The position numbers and the translations under genes were made by a program. Shown piece after piece: positions 44,138-54,405 of a stretch of DNA of 64,000 bases. The notes beneath the pieces were generated by a model. The model ran no database searches, was not told the origin of the DNA, and worked only from the letters and a program-made list of their open reading frames with translations. This DNA is from Draconibacterium mangrovi_A (lineage in GTDB: Bacteria; Bacteroidota; Bacteroidia; Bacteroidales; Prolixibacteraceae): NCBI RefSeq assembly GCF_037646455.1, contig NZ_JBBIXN010000001.1:1736001-1800000 (forward strand). The letters run 5' to 3'. Positions within the stretch are counted from its first letter, which is position 1, and each line of letters opens with the position of its first letter.

Positions 44138-47074
44138 TTAGTAAGTAAATCCAATTCCTAACATAAAGGTGCGAGGACGCGGGTAGAAATTGTTATCTAC
44201 ACCACCCGATACTTCAGGATCGAGTCCGTCGTATTTCGTAATTGTAAATACGTTTTGAACAGTGAAACTGATGCGTGGAATCATTCTTCCGTTTAGTCCG
44301 TCCAGCGTGTAGCCGACGCTTGCATTGTCGAGTTTGAAGAACGAAGCGTTGCTCACTAAATGGTCGGTAGTGAACTGGCGTTTTACAAACTGCGTTTCAT
44401 CGAGGTATTTTGGCATATTCTTCCAGTAACCAATCTGGTACATCTGGTCGTATGATGAACCGGCAGATACCTGGTTGTAAACGTAGTTACCCAGGCTGAC
44501 GCGAGATGAGAATGAAGCATCGAAATTCTTATAACTGAAACTTCCCGAAAATCCCATTAACACGTCGGCTACCGGATTGTGATAAATGTATTTATCGTTG
44601 TTGTCGCCGTTCACGGTTCCACCTTCGCCCGACAAGTCAACATACATTCCTTCAATAGGTGTACCATCGGGGTAATAAACCTGTTTGTTTACAAAGAATG
44701 AATAAGCCGGATAACCAACGCGGGTAACCTGCATCACACCTGTCATGGCGCCACCGTAAAGTATTCCGATGTAATCAGGATCGTCGTTCAGCAACAATTT
44801 GGTAATCTTGTTTTCGTTGTACGAAACATTGAATCCGAAATTAAGATACATATCTTGTTTCGAAATGGCCCTCCAGTCGATTGAAAGTTCAATCCCTTTG
44901 TTTTCGAGGCTACCAACGTTGGTAAGCAATGTATTCGAAAAGTTACTGCCGGTGGGAACGGTTACAGTATTCAGGAGGTCATCGGTAACACGTTTGTAGA
45001 CGTCTATTGACCCCATGATTCTGTCGTCCATGAAACCGAAATCAAGCCCAATGTTTTGTGTAGTCGTTTCTTCCCACTTAATGTCGGGATCGTAGGCATT
45101 CGGACGTAAAGTTGGTTGAAATTCTCCATTAATCGGGTACCACGAGCCATCCGAAGACGAAGTATAAGTGGCCTGTGCAGGATAATCTGAACCAACACTT
45201 TGCTGTCCGGTTACACCCCAGCCCAAGCGAAGTTTCAGGTTTGAAACAAAATCAACATCTTTTAGAAAGTTTTCGTTCTTAATTTTCCAGGCAAAGGCTG
45301 CCGATGGGAACAATCCCCACTGGTTATCGCCCTGGAAACGAGAAGAACCGTCGTCGCGAAGTGTAAAAGTCACCAGATATTTGTCAGCCAGTGTATAGTT
45401 TACACGGCCAAAAAACGAAACCAGGTAATTTTCTGAAATGTAGGAAGATTCAGGTTGGCTGATTCCTTCCCGGTAATTTCCACCTTCGCGCTGGAAATGC
45501 TGCCATGAATAACCGGCGGTGATATCAACAACACTGTTAATGACATCGATATCTGATTTATAATTCAGATAGAAATCAAGCAGATCGTTAGAGTATTCAG
45601 ACCAGTATGTACTTATCATACCAACGGTTTCTCCTGTTAACGTCGAAGGTGATGTTTCCGGGCGGTTGTTGTGACCATCGCCTTTTGAGTGATCAGTCGC
45701 CAAATTAAGGTTGGCGCTTAATCCATTCAGGAATGGAATTTTATAATCGAATTGTGCATTAGCAACAACTCGTTTCACATTAGACTGATTATCAACAGCC
45801 ATTAATTGTTCAACCGGGTTTGGAGTCCCGAGATTGGCTCCGTAATTTTCCCACTGGAAATAACCTGCTGATCCGGTTTGGCTATCATCGTATATAGGTT
45901 TCGTTGGATCCATACTCACTGCCGAACCGATTGCTCCCGAATCGCCAAAGTTATTATCTGTGGTCATTCCTTTTACATTTAGGTTAACTTTCAGATCGCC
46001 TTCGAGTAATGTTGGGTCGACACTCAGCGATCCAGTCAGCCTTTTCATAAAGGTATTTTTTAGGATACCGTTTTGGTTGGAATAACCAACAGATGCTCGG
46101 TAAGGGATATCATTAAACGAACCTGAAATACTGACGTTATCATCCTGCGAAACTGCGGTATGGAAAATCTCATCCTGCCAGTTGGTATTGGCATTCCATA
46201 ACAAATCATAGGTTTCGGGAGAATAAAGATCTGGCCTACTGTGTGCGATTTGCCTCATTTCGTCGCCCGAAAACACATCAACGTATTTTACCGGAGTTGA
46301 AACCGAGGTATTGATATTTGCAGAGATTTGCATCGGACGACCGGCTTTCCCTTTCTTAGTGGTTATTATGATCACACCGTTGGATGCACGTGAACCGTAA
46401 ATCGCGGTTGCTGATGCATCTTTTAAAACGGTCATCGATTCTATATCGTTTGGATTCACAAACGATAGGAAGTTGGGACTTCCGGAAACAGCTCCATTCC
46501 CGATTGGAATGCCATCGATAATGATCAGCGGATCGTTTGATGCGTTCAAAGATGATCCACCACGGATACGAATAGTCGATCCCGCTCCGGGAGCACCACC
46601 TGATGAAGTAATTACAACACCTGATGCTTTACCTACTAACAAGTCTTGTGGTGAAGTAATATTTCCTTTATTAAAATCTTCGGAGCTAACAGCAGTGACA
46701 GAACCGGTAGCATCTTCCTTTTTCACCTGTCCGTAACCGATAACCACGATTTCTTCCAGGTTTTCCATGGACTGTGCCAGTTGCAGATCGATCACATTAC
46801 TTGTTCCGATAACCACTTCCTGCCCAGTGTATCCGATAAAGGAAAATACAAGTGTTTGTCCCTCCTCTGTTTTGATAGTGAATTCGCCATCGAAATTAGT
46901 TATAGTACCATTAGTAGTACCTTTTATCACAATGGTCACACCAGGTAAAGGTTCGCCGCTGTCAGCGTCTGTAATTTTACCAGTAATTGTTTTCACCTGC
47001 GCATAACCGAGACCAAAGCTCAGCATGGCAACCAAAAACAAGACTACTTTAAGGTTTTTACGAATAATCCTCAT
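44138..47074 (-). CDS. susC: SusC/RagA family TonB-linked outer-membrane transporter
   Basis: A 978-residue receptor. Signal peptide about 1-25; a CarboxypepD_reg-like domain at about 30-105 (ITGKITDADSGEPLPGVTIVI in part); the SusC signature around LEEIVVIGYGQVKKED; a plug (SGGAPGAGSTIRIRGGSSLNASNDP in parts, then DASATAIYGSRASNGVI); and a long barrel to the C-terminus. It imports large malto-oligosaccharides with energy from TonB. First gene of the minus-strand operon; the upstream gap holds a LacI-type operator. Confidence 0.96.
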   Translation of the reverse strand: MRIIRKNLKVVLFLVAMLSFGLGYAQVKTITGKITDADSGEPLPGVTIVIKGTTNGTITNFDGEFTIKTEEGQTLVFSFIGYTGQEVVIGTSNVIDLQLAQSMENLEEIVVIGYGQVKKEDATGSVTAVSSEDFNKGNITSPQDLLVGKASGVVITSSGGAPGAGSTIRIRGGSSLNASNDPLIIIDGIPIGNGAVSGSPNFLSFVNPNDIESMTVLKDASATAIYGSRASNGVIIITTKKGKAGRPMQISANINTSVSTPVKYVDVFSGDEMRQIAHSRPDLYSPETYDLLWNANTNWQDEIFHTAVSQDDNVSISGSFNDIPYRASVGYSNQNGILKNTFMKRLTGSLSVDPTLLEGDLKVNLNVKGMTTDNNFGDSGAIGSAVSMDPTKPIYDDSQTGSAGYFQWENYGANLGTPNPVEQLMAVDNQSNVKRVVANAQFDYKIPFLNGLSANLNLATDHSKGDGHNNRPETSPSTLTGETVGMISTYWSEYSNDLLDFYLNYKSDIDVINSVVDITAGYSWQHFQREGGNYREGISQPESSYISENYLVSFFGRVNYTLADKYLVTFTLRDDGSSRFQGDNQWGLFPSAAFAWKIKNENFLKDVDFVSNLKLRLGWGVTGQQSVGSDYPAQATYTSSSDGSWYPINGEFQPTLRPNAYDPDIKWEETTTQNIGLDFGFMDDRIMGSIDVYKRVTDDLLNTVTVPTGSNFSNTLLTNVGSLENKGIELSIDWRAISKQDMYLNFGFNVSYNENKITKLLLNDDPDYIGILYGGAMTGVMQVTRVGYPAYSFFVNKQVYYPDGTPIEGMYVDLSGEGGTVNGDNNDKYIYHNPVADVLMGFSGSFSYKNFDASFSSRVSLGNYVYNQVSAGSSYDQMYQIGYWKNMPKYLDETQFVKRQFTTDHLVSNASFFKLDNASVGYTLDGLNGRMIPRISFTVQNVFTITKYDGLDPEVSGGVDNNFYPRPRTFMLGIGFTY

Positions 47075-47424
47075 GTTAATTTTTATTAGTTTATGATCTT
47101 TAAATTTCAGTTAAATAATCTTCAACTTTAAATGGCAAAAAATCAAGGTTTTAAGGTCGTCTCATATTCAACAAATTCAAATTCTCGGGGCGAATGTATA
47201 ATAATTGTTAATAAAATTTCAGGCTTTTTAACACTCCGGTTTCTGCAAACGATTGCGGTGTCGTTTGCGCCCAACATGTTATAAAACAGGTGGTTACTGG
47301 TTGGGTGTAAATATGGATGGATAAGTCGTTGAAATTTGCTCGAATTGTGTATTTTTATTCCGATAAGAAACCTATGATCAGATGGATTTGAATTGCTGAT
47401 CAGAAATCAGGCTAATCGAATAAC
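47075..47424. other. Divergent control region of the maltodextrin locus
   Basis: This 350-bp gap separates susC (minus) from the lacI gene (plus). It holds the operator at 47245-47268. No frame in it looks coding, and no clear TAnnTTTG was found for susC on the minus strand. Confidence 0.65.
47245..47268. promoter_or_regulatory. LacI-type operator between susC and lacI
   Basis: GCAAACGATTGC at 47245-47256 has the GCAA/TTGC halves around a central CG. GCAAACGA (47245-47252) also pairs with TCGTTTGC (47261-47268) 8 bp on. It resembles the site in front of the MFS gene and sits about midway between the two divergent start codons. Confidence 0.65.
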
Positions 47425-48438
47425 ATGAAAAGTGGACTCGTTACCATAAAAGATCTGGCTCGTGAGCTAAAAATTTCGGCATCAACGGTTTCGCGTGCGC
47501 TTAAAAATCACCCCGATATTAGTGAGGCGACCAAGAAGGCCGTACACGAACTCGCCGAAAAACTGAATTACCAGCCCAATGCAGTTGCACTTAGCCTCAA
47601 ACAGCGAAGAAGCAATACCATTGGTGTGATCATTCCTGAAATTGTACATTACTTTTTTTCGTCGGTTATAAGCGGAATTGAAGACGTGGCTTACGACGCC
47701 GGTTACAATGTTATTATTTGTCAGTCGAACGAACGTTACGAACGCGAAGTGGCCAATGCAAAAACCCTGCTTGCCAGTCGTGTCGACGGGATTTTGGTTT
47801 CTATTTCGAAGGAAACTGAAGATTACAGTCACTTTTTTAACCTGCAAAACAACAATGTTCCGATGGTTTTTTACGACCGTATAGTTCCGGGATTGGAAGC
47901 TGACCAGGTGATTATTGACGATTTTGATGCAGCTTACCGTGTTACCCGCCATTTGATCGACAGCGGACGCAAACATATTGCCCATTTTGCCGGGCCGCAA
48001 AAATTGCTGATTGGCCGGCAACGCAAAGATGGATACATTAAAGCTTTAAAGGAATCAGGCCTTGAAATTGATGAGAGCCTTATTATTGAAGCCGATTCGT
48101 TTGAAAAAGCCAGGTTGGCCGTGATGCGCTTGCTCAATGAAAAGAGAGATTTCGATGGTATATTTGCTGTGAATGACTTAACGGCTATCGGAGCGATGCA
48201 AACGGTACAGAAAAAAGGTCTGAAAATTCCGGAAGAAGTAGCTATCGTTGGTTTTTCCGACGGGCGTTTTTCAGGAATAACCGATCCTACGTTAACTTCG
48301 GTAGATCAGCACGGTTACGAAATGGGATCTATTGCAACTCAAATGCTGTTAAAACGGATTACAGCTGAGGACGATTCCTATCCGGCAGAAACACGAATTT
48401 TAAATGCCGATCTTATCGTTCGCGGTTCTTCCCTATAA
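47425..48438 (+). CDS. LacI-family regulator of the maltodextrin locus
   Basis: A 337-residue repressor/activator. The N-terminal LacI helix-turn-helix is TIKDLARELKISASTVSRAL (about residues 7-26), followed by the hinge helix region. The periplasmic-binding-protein-like effector domain covers about 60-337 (IGVIIPEIVHYFFSSVISGI). It is divergent from susC and precedes the MFS-GH65-GH13 genes; matching operators lie in front of both arms. In Bacteroidota other than Bacteroides, LacI regulators rather than SusR are known to control such loci. The effector is probably maltose or a derivative (inference). Confidence 0.92.
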   Translation: MKSGLVTIKDLARELKISASTVSRALKNHPDISEATKKAVHELAEKLNYQPNAVALSLKQRRSNTIGVIIPEIVHYFFSSVISGIEDVAYDAGYNVIICQSNERYEREVANAKTLLASRVDGILVSISKETEDYSHFFNLQNNNVPMVFYDRIVPGLEADQVIIDDFDAAYRVTRHLIDSGRKHIAHFAGPQKLLIGRQRKDGYIKALKESGLEIDESLIIEADSFEKARLAVMRLLNEKRDFDGIFAVNDLTAIGAMQTVQKKGLKIPEEVAIVGFSDGRFSGITDPTLTSVDQHGYEMGSIATQMLLKRITAEDDSYPAETRILNADLIVRGSSL

Positions 48439-48481
48439 TAATGCACACTTTTTAAAAACATGTTGTACAATATATTTTGTT

Positions 48482-48511
48482 TTATGCAAACGTTTGAAAT
48501 GGGGTGCATAA
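48482..48511. promoter_or_regulatory. LacI-type operator upstream of the MFS operon
   Basis: The perfect palindrome CAAACGTTTG (48487-48496) has a central CG and is preceded by G, giving GCAAACG as in the susC site. It is nested in TTATGCA (48482-48488) and TGCATAA (48505-48511). It lies about 59 bp upstream of the -33 element, a position more typical of activation or looping than of simple blocking. Confidence 0.65.
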
Positions 48512-48554
48512 TCAATTAATGTCATGTTTTCAGTGGATTAGCTCCACTTCAGGT

Positions 48555-48586
48555 TTGGATTTCTGCACTATTCTGTTTTATATTTG
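48555..48586 (+). promoter_or_regulatory. Promoter of the MFS-GH65-GH13 operon
   Basis: TTG at 48555-48557 and TATATTTG at 48579-48586, spaced by 21 bp, match the Bacteroidota consensus; the leader to the MFS start is about 95 bases. Confidence 0.6.
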
Positions 48587-48689
48587 TCTCGGCAAAATCA
48601 AGTTTTAGTTCAACTTCTTTTCAACAGCAAATTCCAATTGCTGTAATCTCTTATTTACATAATTACAGCCAAACTTAAAAGCATTTGTC

Positions 48690-50201
48690 ATGAGTAAAAA
48701 ACCAAGACTTAGCTTTTGGCAGATATGGAACATGAGCTTTGGATTCCTGGGCATCCAGTTTGGATTTGCCCTCCAAAACGCCAATGTGAGCCGTATTTTT
48801 GAAACGCTGGGAGCGAATGTTGAAGACATTCCAATATTATGGATTGCAGCACCGGTTACGGGTTTGATCATTCAACCCATCATCGGGCATATGAGTGATA
48901 AAACATGGAACCGACTGGGACGACGGCGGCCTTACTTTTTGTTTGGTGCCATATTTGCTTCGGCGGCACTCATTTTTATGCCTAATTCACCTGCACTGTG
49001 GATTGCAGCCGGCACCTTGTGGATCATGGATGCTTCGATCAATATTTCGATGGAACCTTTCCGTGCTTTTGTTGGCGACATGTTGCCCAACGAACAGCGC
49101 ACCCAGGGTTTCGCTATGCAGAGTTTCTTTATTGGAACAGGTGCAGTAGTGGGCTCGGTCCTTCCTTATGTAATGACCAATTGGCTGAATGTATCAAACA
49201 CTGCACCCGAAGGCATCATTCCTCCGTCGGTGCGCTGGTCCTTCTACATTGGCGGATTTGTATTCTTTCTGGCTATTCTCTGGACCATCTTTTCAACCAA
49301 AGAATATCCACCGGAGAAATTAAAGGAATTCGAAGAAGCCGAAAGACAGAGTACCAACAAAGAGGAACTGCTAAACGAGGAAGAAGTACATAGTAGCCGT
49401 TTTGCGCGTGTTGGTGGAATATTTGGTTTGATCGGTTTACTGATTGTGGTGCTTACGGCAACGATGCACATCGAAAAAGAATTGTACATACTTGGCGGTA
49501 TTCTTTTGCTTTTTTTCCTGTTCATGATGATGGCTTCGGCCCTGAAATCACAAAAGAAAGACAAGAATGCGCTGGTGGAGATCTTTAGCGATTTGCTTCG
49601 AATGCCACTAACGATGAAACAACTGGCATTGGTCCAGTTTTTTACCTGGGTTGGTTTGTTCTCGATGTGGATCTATACCACTGCAGGTGTTACCAGTCAT
49701 GTGTACGGTGCTACCGATCCCACAACAAAAATTTACAACGATGGAGCCGATTGGGTAAATGTGTTGTTCGCGGTGTATAACGGCGTTGCTGCACTGGTGG
49801 CATTCGCATTGCCTGTTCTGGCCAAATATACCAACCGGAAAATCACTCACTTTATCAGTTTGGTGATTGGAGGAGTTGGCCTGGCATCCATTTATCTGTT
49901 CAAAGATCCGACCTGGCTCATCCTGCCTATGATAGGAGTTGGCGTGGCCTGGGCAAGTATTCTTTCTATGCCTTATGCCATTCTTACCGGCTCGTTGCCA
50001 TCGAACAAAATGGGAATTTACATGGGGATTTTTAATTTCTTTATTGTAATTCCTCAAATTCTGGCAGCTACAATTCTTGGTTTTATGGTAAAAGACCTGT
50101 TCGGCGGAGAATCCATTCTGGCACTTGTGTTTGGTGGAATTTCCATGGTAGTGGCAGCTGTTTTAGTGCTGTTTGTAAAAGATGTTTCAGCAGACAATTA
50201 A
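48690..50201 (+). CDS. MFS (SLC45-like) maltose transporter
   Basis: A 503-residue inner-membrane carrier with about twelve hydrophobic segments. MSDKTWNRLGRRRPYFLFGA is the conserved loop 2-3 signature, and QIWNMSFGFLGIQFGFALQ opens helix 1; both are characteristic of the SLC45/GPH-like sugar carriers seen in Bacteroidota maltose loci. A charged cytosolic loop lies at about residues 205-245. Sugar/proton symport of maltose or short maltodextrins is inferred from the context; GH65 starts 17 bp downstream. Confidence 0.88.
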   Translation: MSKKPRLSFWQIWNMSFGFLGIQFGFALQNANVSRIFETLGANVEDIPILWIAAPVTGLIIQPIIGHMSDKTWNRLGRRRPYFLFGAIFASAALIFMPNSPALWIAAGTLWIMDASINISMEPFRAFVGDMLPNEQRTQGFAMQSFFIGTGAVVGSVLPYVMTNWLNVSNTAPEGIIPPSVRWSFYIGGFVFFLAILWTIFSTKEYPPEKLKEFEEAERQSTNKEELLNEEEVHSSRFARVGGIFGLIGLLIVVLTATMHIEKELYILGGILLLFFLFMMMASALKSQKKDKNALVEIFSDLLRMPLTMKQLALVQFFTWVGLFSMWIYTTAGVTSHVYGATDPTTKIYNDGADWVNVLFAVYNGVAALVAFALPVLAKYTNRKITHFISLVIGGVGLASIYLFKDPTWLILPMIGVGVAWASILSMPYAILTGSLPSNKMGIYMGIFNFFIVIPQILAATILGFMVKDLFGGESILALVFGGISMVVAAVLVLFVKDVSADN

Positions 50202-50218
50202 AATTTAAAAAAATTAAG

Positions 50219-52546
50219 ATGAAGGATTATATAATTCATCACAACTGGAAAATAATCGAAGAAGGATTTAATCCTGAATACAATCGGATTTCGGAAAGTA
50301 TTTTCAGTATTGGAAACGGCAAAATGGGGCAGCGGGCCAATTTCGAAGAGAACTATTCCGGTGATTCGCTGAACGGAACTTACGTTGCCGGTATTTATTA
50401 CCCCGATAAAACGCGGGTAGGCTGGTGGAAAAACGGATACCCCGAGTATTTTGCCAAGATCATAAATTCAACCAACTGGATTGGGATTCGTGTAAAGATC
50501 AATGGCGAAGAACTCGATTTGGCAAAAGTCAAAGTTTTGTCGTTCACTCGCGAACTCGACATGCAGAACGGTTTGCTTTCGCGCCGATTTGTGGCCGAAA
50601 TGAAAAACGGCAACCAGGTTGAAGTCAGTTCTCATCGTTTTGTAAGTATCACGGCTACCGAAATCGGGGCTATTCGTTATACGGTTAAAGCACTGAATTA
50701 TTCAGGAGAAATACAGGTAATCCCCTTCCTGGATGGTGATGTGGAAAATGAAGATTCGAACTACGATGAAAAATTTTGGGTGGAAATCTCGCGCGCGGTT
50801 GGCGGTAACGAAGGTTACCTGACCGTTGAAACGCTAAAAACGCAGTTTCAGTTATGCACCGGAATGTGGTTTCAACTGATAAAAAACGGGGAAAAAGTAG
50901 ATTCGAAAATTACGAACCGAAACAAAGAAAAATATGTGGAAGTTTCTCAAAAAGTGGAAGTTTCAGAAGGCGATGAAATCACAGTCGAGAAATTCTCATC
51001 AACAGTTTCGTCGTTGTACTATAAAAATGAAGAACTGGTTGAGAAAGCTAAAGAAGCGATCGATCTGGCGGCTGATGCAGGTTTCGATGTGTTGTTTGAA
51101 AGCCACAAAGATGCATGGCTCGAGAAATGGGAAACCAGCGATATTATAATTGAAGGCGATGTTGCAGCTCAGCAGGGTATCCGCTTCAATATCTTCCAAC
51201 TTAACCAAACTTATTCCGGCGAAGATGAGCGTTTAAATATCGGGCCAAAAGGATTTACAGGCGAAAAATACGGAGGTGTAACCTATTGGGATACTGAAGC
51301 CTATTGTCTGCCATTTTACCTGAGTACTGCACCGCAAAAGGTTTCGAGGAACTTGTTGGTATATAGGCACAAACACCTTCAGAAAGCGATTGAAAATGCC
51401 GAAAAACTAGGTTTTACCAATGGTGCAGCCTTGTATCCAATGGTAACCATTAATGGCGAAGAATGTCACAACGAGTGGGAGATCACTTTTGAGGAGATCC
51501 ACAGGAATGGTGCTATTGCTTATGCCGTTTACGACTACGTAAACTACACCGGCGACAAAGAATACCTGGCATCTTACGGTTTCGAAGTGTTACTCGGCAT
51601 CAGTCGTTTCTGGAGCCAGCGGGTAAACTGGTCGGCCGACAAGAAGAAATATGTGATGCTGGGCGTAACCGGTCCGAACGAATACGAAAACAATGTGAAT
51701 AATAATTTCCATACCAGCTACATGGCGGTGTGGACCTTAAAATATACACTTGAAGTGATCGCGTATCTGAAAACTGAATTCCCGTTTCTTTATGAAGAAA
51801 TGGTAACCAAATGGAAGTTCAACGAGATTCAGGAGACGGAGAAATGGCAGGATATCATAAATAACATGTACTTTCCCCGCGACGAAAAGCGTGGAATTTA
51901 TCTTCAGCAGGATGGATTTCTGGATAAGGATCTGACACCGGTTTCAGAGCTGGCTGAATCGGATCGACCAATCAATCAAAAATGGTCGTGGGACCGAATT
52001 TTGAGAGCACCTTACATTAAACAAGCCGATACCCTTCAGAGTATTTATCTGTTCCAGGAGAACTTCTCGGCTAAAGAAATAAAAGCGCATTTTGATTTTT
52101 ATGAGCCACTAACCGTTCACGAATCATCGTTGTCGCCTTGTGTGCATTCTATTTTGGCAGCCAAAATCGGTTACCAAGAAAAATCGTACGAAATGTACCT
52201 GCGCACTGCCCGGCTTGACCTGGATGATTACAACAACGACACCGAAGATGGATTGCACATTACCAGCATGGGCGGAACATGGATGTCGTTTGTGATGGGG
52301 CTTGGCGGAATGCGCGTGGTTAACGGCGAGCTTACTTTTAATCCTTTCCTACCGGATAAGTGGAAGTCGTATTCGTTCCGAATCGATTTTGGCGGGGCAC
52401 ATTTAAAAGTGACCAAAGAAGGACAGTATTTTGTGATTGAAAATCATTCTGACTGCGATGTGAATGCGCTTGTTTGGGGAGATAAAGTAAGCATTAAAGG
52501 AAACGATTCCGTTCGTTTGAGAAAAGTAGCTAAACATATTTTATAA
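50219..52546 (+). CDS. GH65 maltose phosphorylase
   Basis: A 775-residue cytoplasmic enzyme expected to convert maltose plus phosphate to glucose and beta-glucose 1-phosphate. GPNEYEN carries the catalytic acid Glu488, close to Glu487 of Lactobacillus maltose phosphorylase. The N-terminal beta-sandwich domain occupies about 1-270 and the (alpha/alpha)6 barrel about 320-690. KQADTLQ and HITSMGGTW are typical of maltose-acting members; trehalose or kojibiose phosphorylase cannot be excluded. No beta-phosphoglucomutase gene lies beside it, unlike many related loci. Confidence 0.88.
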   Translation: MKDYIIHHNWKIIEEGFNPEYNRISESIFSIGNGKMGQRANFEENYSGDSLNGTYVAGIYYPDKTRVGWWKNGYPEYFAKIINSTNWIGIRVKINGEELDLAKVKVLSFTRELDMQNGLLSRRFVAEMKNGNQVEVSSHRFVSITATEIGAIRYTVKALNYSGEIQVIPFLDGDVENEDSNYDEKFWVEISRAVGGNEGYLTVETLKTQFQLCTGMWFQLIKNGEKVDSKITNRNKEKYVEVSQKVEVSEGDEITVEKFSSTVSSLYYKNEELVEKAKEAIDLAADAGFDVLFESHKDAWLEKWETSDIIIEGDVAAQQGIRFNIFQLNQTYSGEDERLNIGPKGFTGEKYGGVTYWDTEAYCLPFYLSTAPQKVSRNLLVYRHKHLQKAIENAEKLGFTNGAALYPMVTINGEECHNEWEITFEEIHRNGAIAYAVYDYVNYTGDKEYLASYGFEVLLGISRFWSQRVNWSADKKKYVMLGVTGPNEYENNVNNNFHTSYMAVWTLKYTLEVIAYLKTEFPFLYEEMVTKWKFNEIQETEKWQDIINNMYFPRDEKRGIYLQQDGFLDKDLTPVSELAESDRPINQKWSWDRILRAPYIKQADTLQSIYLFQENFSAKEIKAHFDFYEPLTVHESSLSPCVHSILAAKIGYQEKSYEMYLRTARLDLDDYNNDTEDGLHITSMGGTWMSFVMGLGGMRVVNGELTFNPFLPDKWKSYSFRIDFGGAHLKVTKEGQYFVIENHSDCDVNALVWGDKVSIKGNDSVRLRKVAKHIL

Positions 52547-52555
52547 ACTATTGAG

Positions 52556-54394
52556 ATGAGACAAGTATTCGCACTACTTATTCTATTTCTGGCTCTTCAT
52601 GTTGATGCACAAACAATCGATCGTGTAGAGCCACCCAACTGGTGGGCCGGTATGAAATCGGCCGATTTGCAGTTGATGGTTCACGGGACAGATATTTCGA
52701 ACCTCGATGTAAGTTTCGATTATCCTGGTGTTGAGCTGGAGTCGGTGAGCAAGGTGGAAAATCAGAACTACCTTTTTATCGACATGAAACTTGCTAAAGA
52801 CGTAAAACCGGGCTCCTTTGATATTGAATTTACAGAAGGGAAAAAAGAGGTATCGCGCTATAAATATAAACTTTTGGAGAGAAAACCGAATTCTGCTGAA
52901 CGTGAAGGTTTTAATCCATCGGACGTGATTTACCTGATAACACCCGATCGTTTTGTAAATGGCGATCCATCAAATGATGAGGTGGAAGGAATGCGCGAAG
53001 GACTGGACCGGTACGATAAGTGGGGCCGTCATGGTGGTGATATCCGGGGGATCATTAATTCACTGGATTATCTGCAGGATCTCGGTTACACGGCAGTCTG
53101 GTTAAATCCGGTTCTTGAAAACGATATGCCAGGTTCGTCATATCATGGCTATGCCACTACCGATTTTTACAAAGTAGATGCGCGTTACGGAGGAAACGAA
53201 GAGTACCTCCGGTTAAAAGAAGAATTGGATAAACGCGATATGAAACTGATCATGGATATGATTTTTAATCATTGCGGATTGGAACACTGGTGGATGCACG
53301 ACATGCCCATGAAAGACTGGATCAACAATTACCCGGATATAAAAATTACCAATCATCGCAGAACTGTTAATCAGGATCCGCATGCATCGGAAGTTGATAT
53401 TAAGGGAATGGTTGAAGGTTGGTTTGTGACCGCCATGCCTGACATGAACCAACGGAATCCATTTCTTGCAAAATACCTGATCCAGAACAGTATTTGGTGG
53501 ATTGAATATGCCGGTCTGGAAGGAATTCGTCAGGATACCTGGCCATACCCCGATAAATATATGATGAGTGACTGGACAAAAGCAGTGTTGAAGGAGTATC
53601 CCAATTTTAACATTGTGGGCGAAGAATGGAGTCTGAATCCGGCGATTGTTTCGTACTGGCAGAATGGACAGAACAACCGTGATGGTTATCATAACTATGC
53701 GCCAAGTATGATGGATTTTCCCTTGCAAAGTGCCGTTTCCGAGGGACTGAAAAATGAAGAAAGCTGGGGAACCGGTTTGATCCAGATCTATGAAATGCTG
53801 GCCAACGATTTTTTATATCCCGATCCGGAAATGCTCACCATTTTCCCTGATAACCACGATATGTCGCGCTTTTTTGTACAGGTGGGCGAAGATGTCAACC
53901 TGTTGAAAATGGGAGTCGCTTTTTTCCTGACTACCCGCGGGATTCCGCAAATATACTACGGTACCGAAATTCTGATGCGCCACGAAGGAAGTGAACATGG
54001 TGATATCCGTGCAGATTTTCCCGGTGGCTGGGCAGAAGATAAAGTAAACGCTTTTACGGGAGAAGGATTGAGCGCTGCAGCAAAAGACATGCAAAATTAT
54101 GTAGCTACTATCCAAAACTGGCGGAAGAATGCAAGCGTAATTCATAGTGGAAAACTGAAACACTTTGCACCGGAGGATGGAACTTATGTGTATTTCCGGT
54201 ATAATGAAGATGAAGCTGTGATGGTTATTCTGAATAAAAATGAAGAGGCCAAAACTTTAAATACTGATCGTTTTAATGAAGTGGTTGCTGATTATTCTTC
54301 AGGTAAAGAAATCATTTCAGGAAATACGATCAACGATATCTCAGAAATAACCGTTCCGGCGAGATCGGCATCAATCATCGAACTCAAAAAGTAA
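52556..54394 (+). CDS. Periplasmic GH13 neopullulanase/cyclomaltodextrinase
   Basis: A 612-residue enzyme with a signal peptide (about 1-18). An N-terminal cyclomaltodextrinase-type Ig domain (about 20-115, IDRVEPPNWWAGM) precedes the GH13 barrel. Catalytic residues: LIMDMIFNHCG, LEGIRQDTW with nucleophile Asp327, VGEEW with acid Glu356, and PDNHD with His434 and Asp435. The order and the WWAGM start match SusA-like neopullulanases that shorten imported oligosaccharides in the periplasm. It starts 9 bp behind GH65. Confidence 0.92.
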   Translation: MRQVFALLILFLALHVDAQTIDRVEPPNWWAGMKSADLQLMVHGTDISNLDVSFDYPGVELESVSKVENQNYLFIDMKLAKDVKPGSFDIEFTEGKKEVSRYKYKLLERKPNSAEREGFNPSDVIYLITPDRFVNGDPSNDEVEGMREGLDRYDKWGRHGGDIRGIINSLDYLQDLGYTAVWLNPVLENDMPGSSYHGYATTDFYKVDARYGGNEEYLRLKEELDKRDMKLIMDMIFNHCGLEHWWMHDMPMKDWINNYPDIKITNHRRTVNQDPHASEVDIKGMVEGWFVTAMPDMNQRNPFLAKYLIQNSIWWIEYAGLEGIRQDTWPYPDKYMMSDWTKAVLKEYPNFNIVGEEWSLNPAIVSYWQNGQNNRDGYHNYAPSMMDFPLQSAVSEGLKNEESWGTGLIQIYEMLANDFLYPDPEMLTIFPDNHDMSRFFVQVGEDVNLLKMGVAFFLTTRGIPQIYYGTEILMRHEGSEHGDIRADFPGGWAEDKVNAFTGEGLSAAAKDMQNYVATIQNWRKNASVIHSGKLKHFAPEDGTYVYFRYNEDEAVMVILNKNEEAKTLNTDRFNEVVADYSSGKEIISGNTINDISEITVPARSASIIELKK

Positions 54395-54405
54395 AATCAT
54401 AAAAA

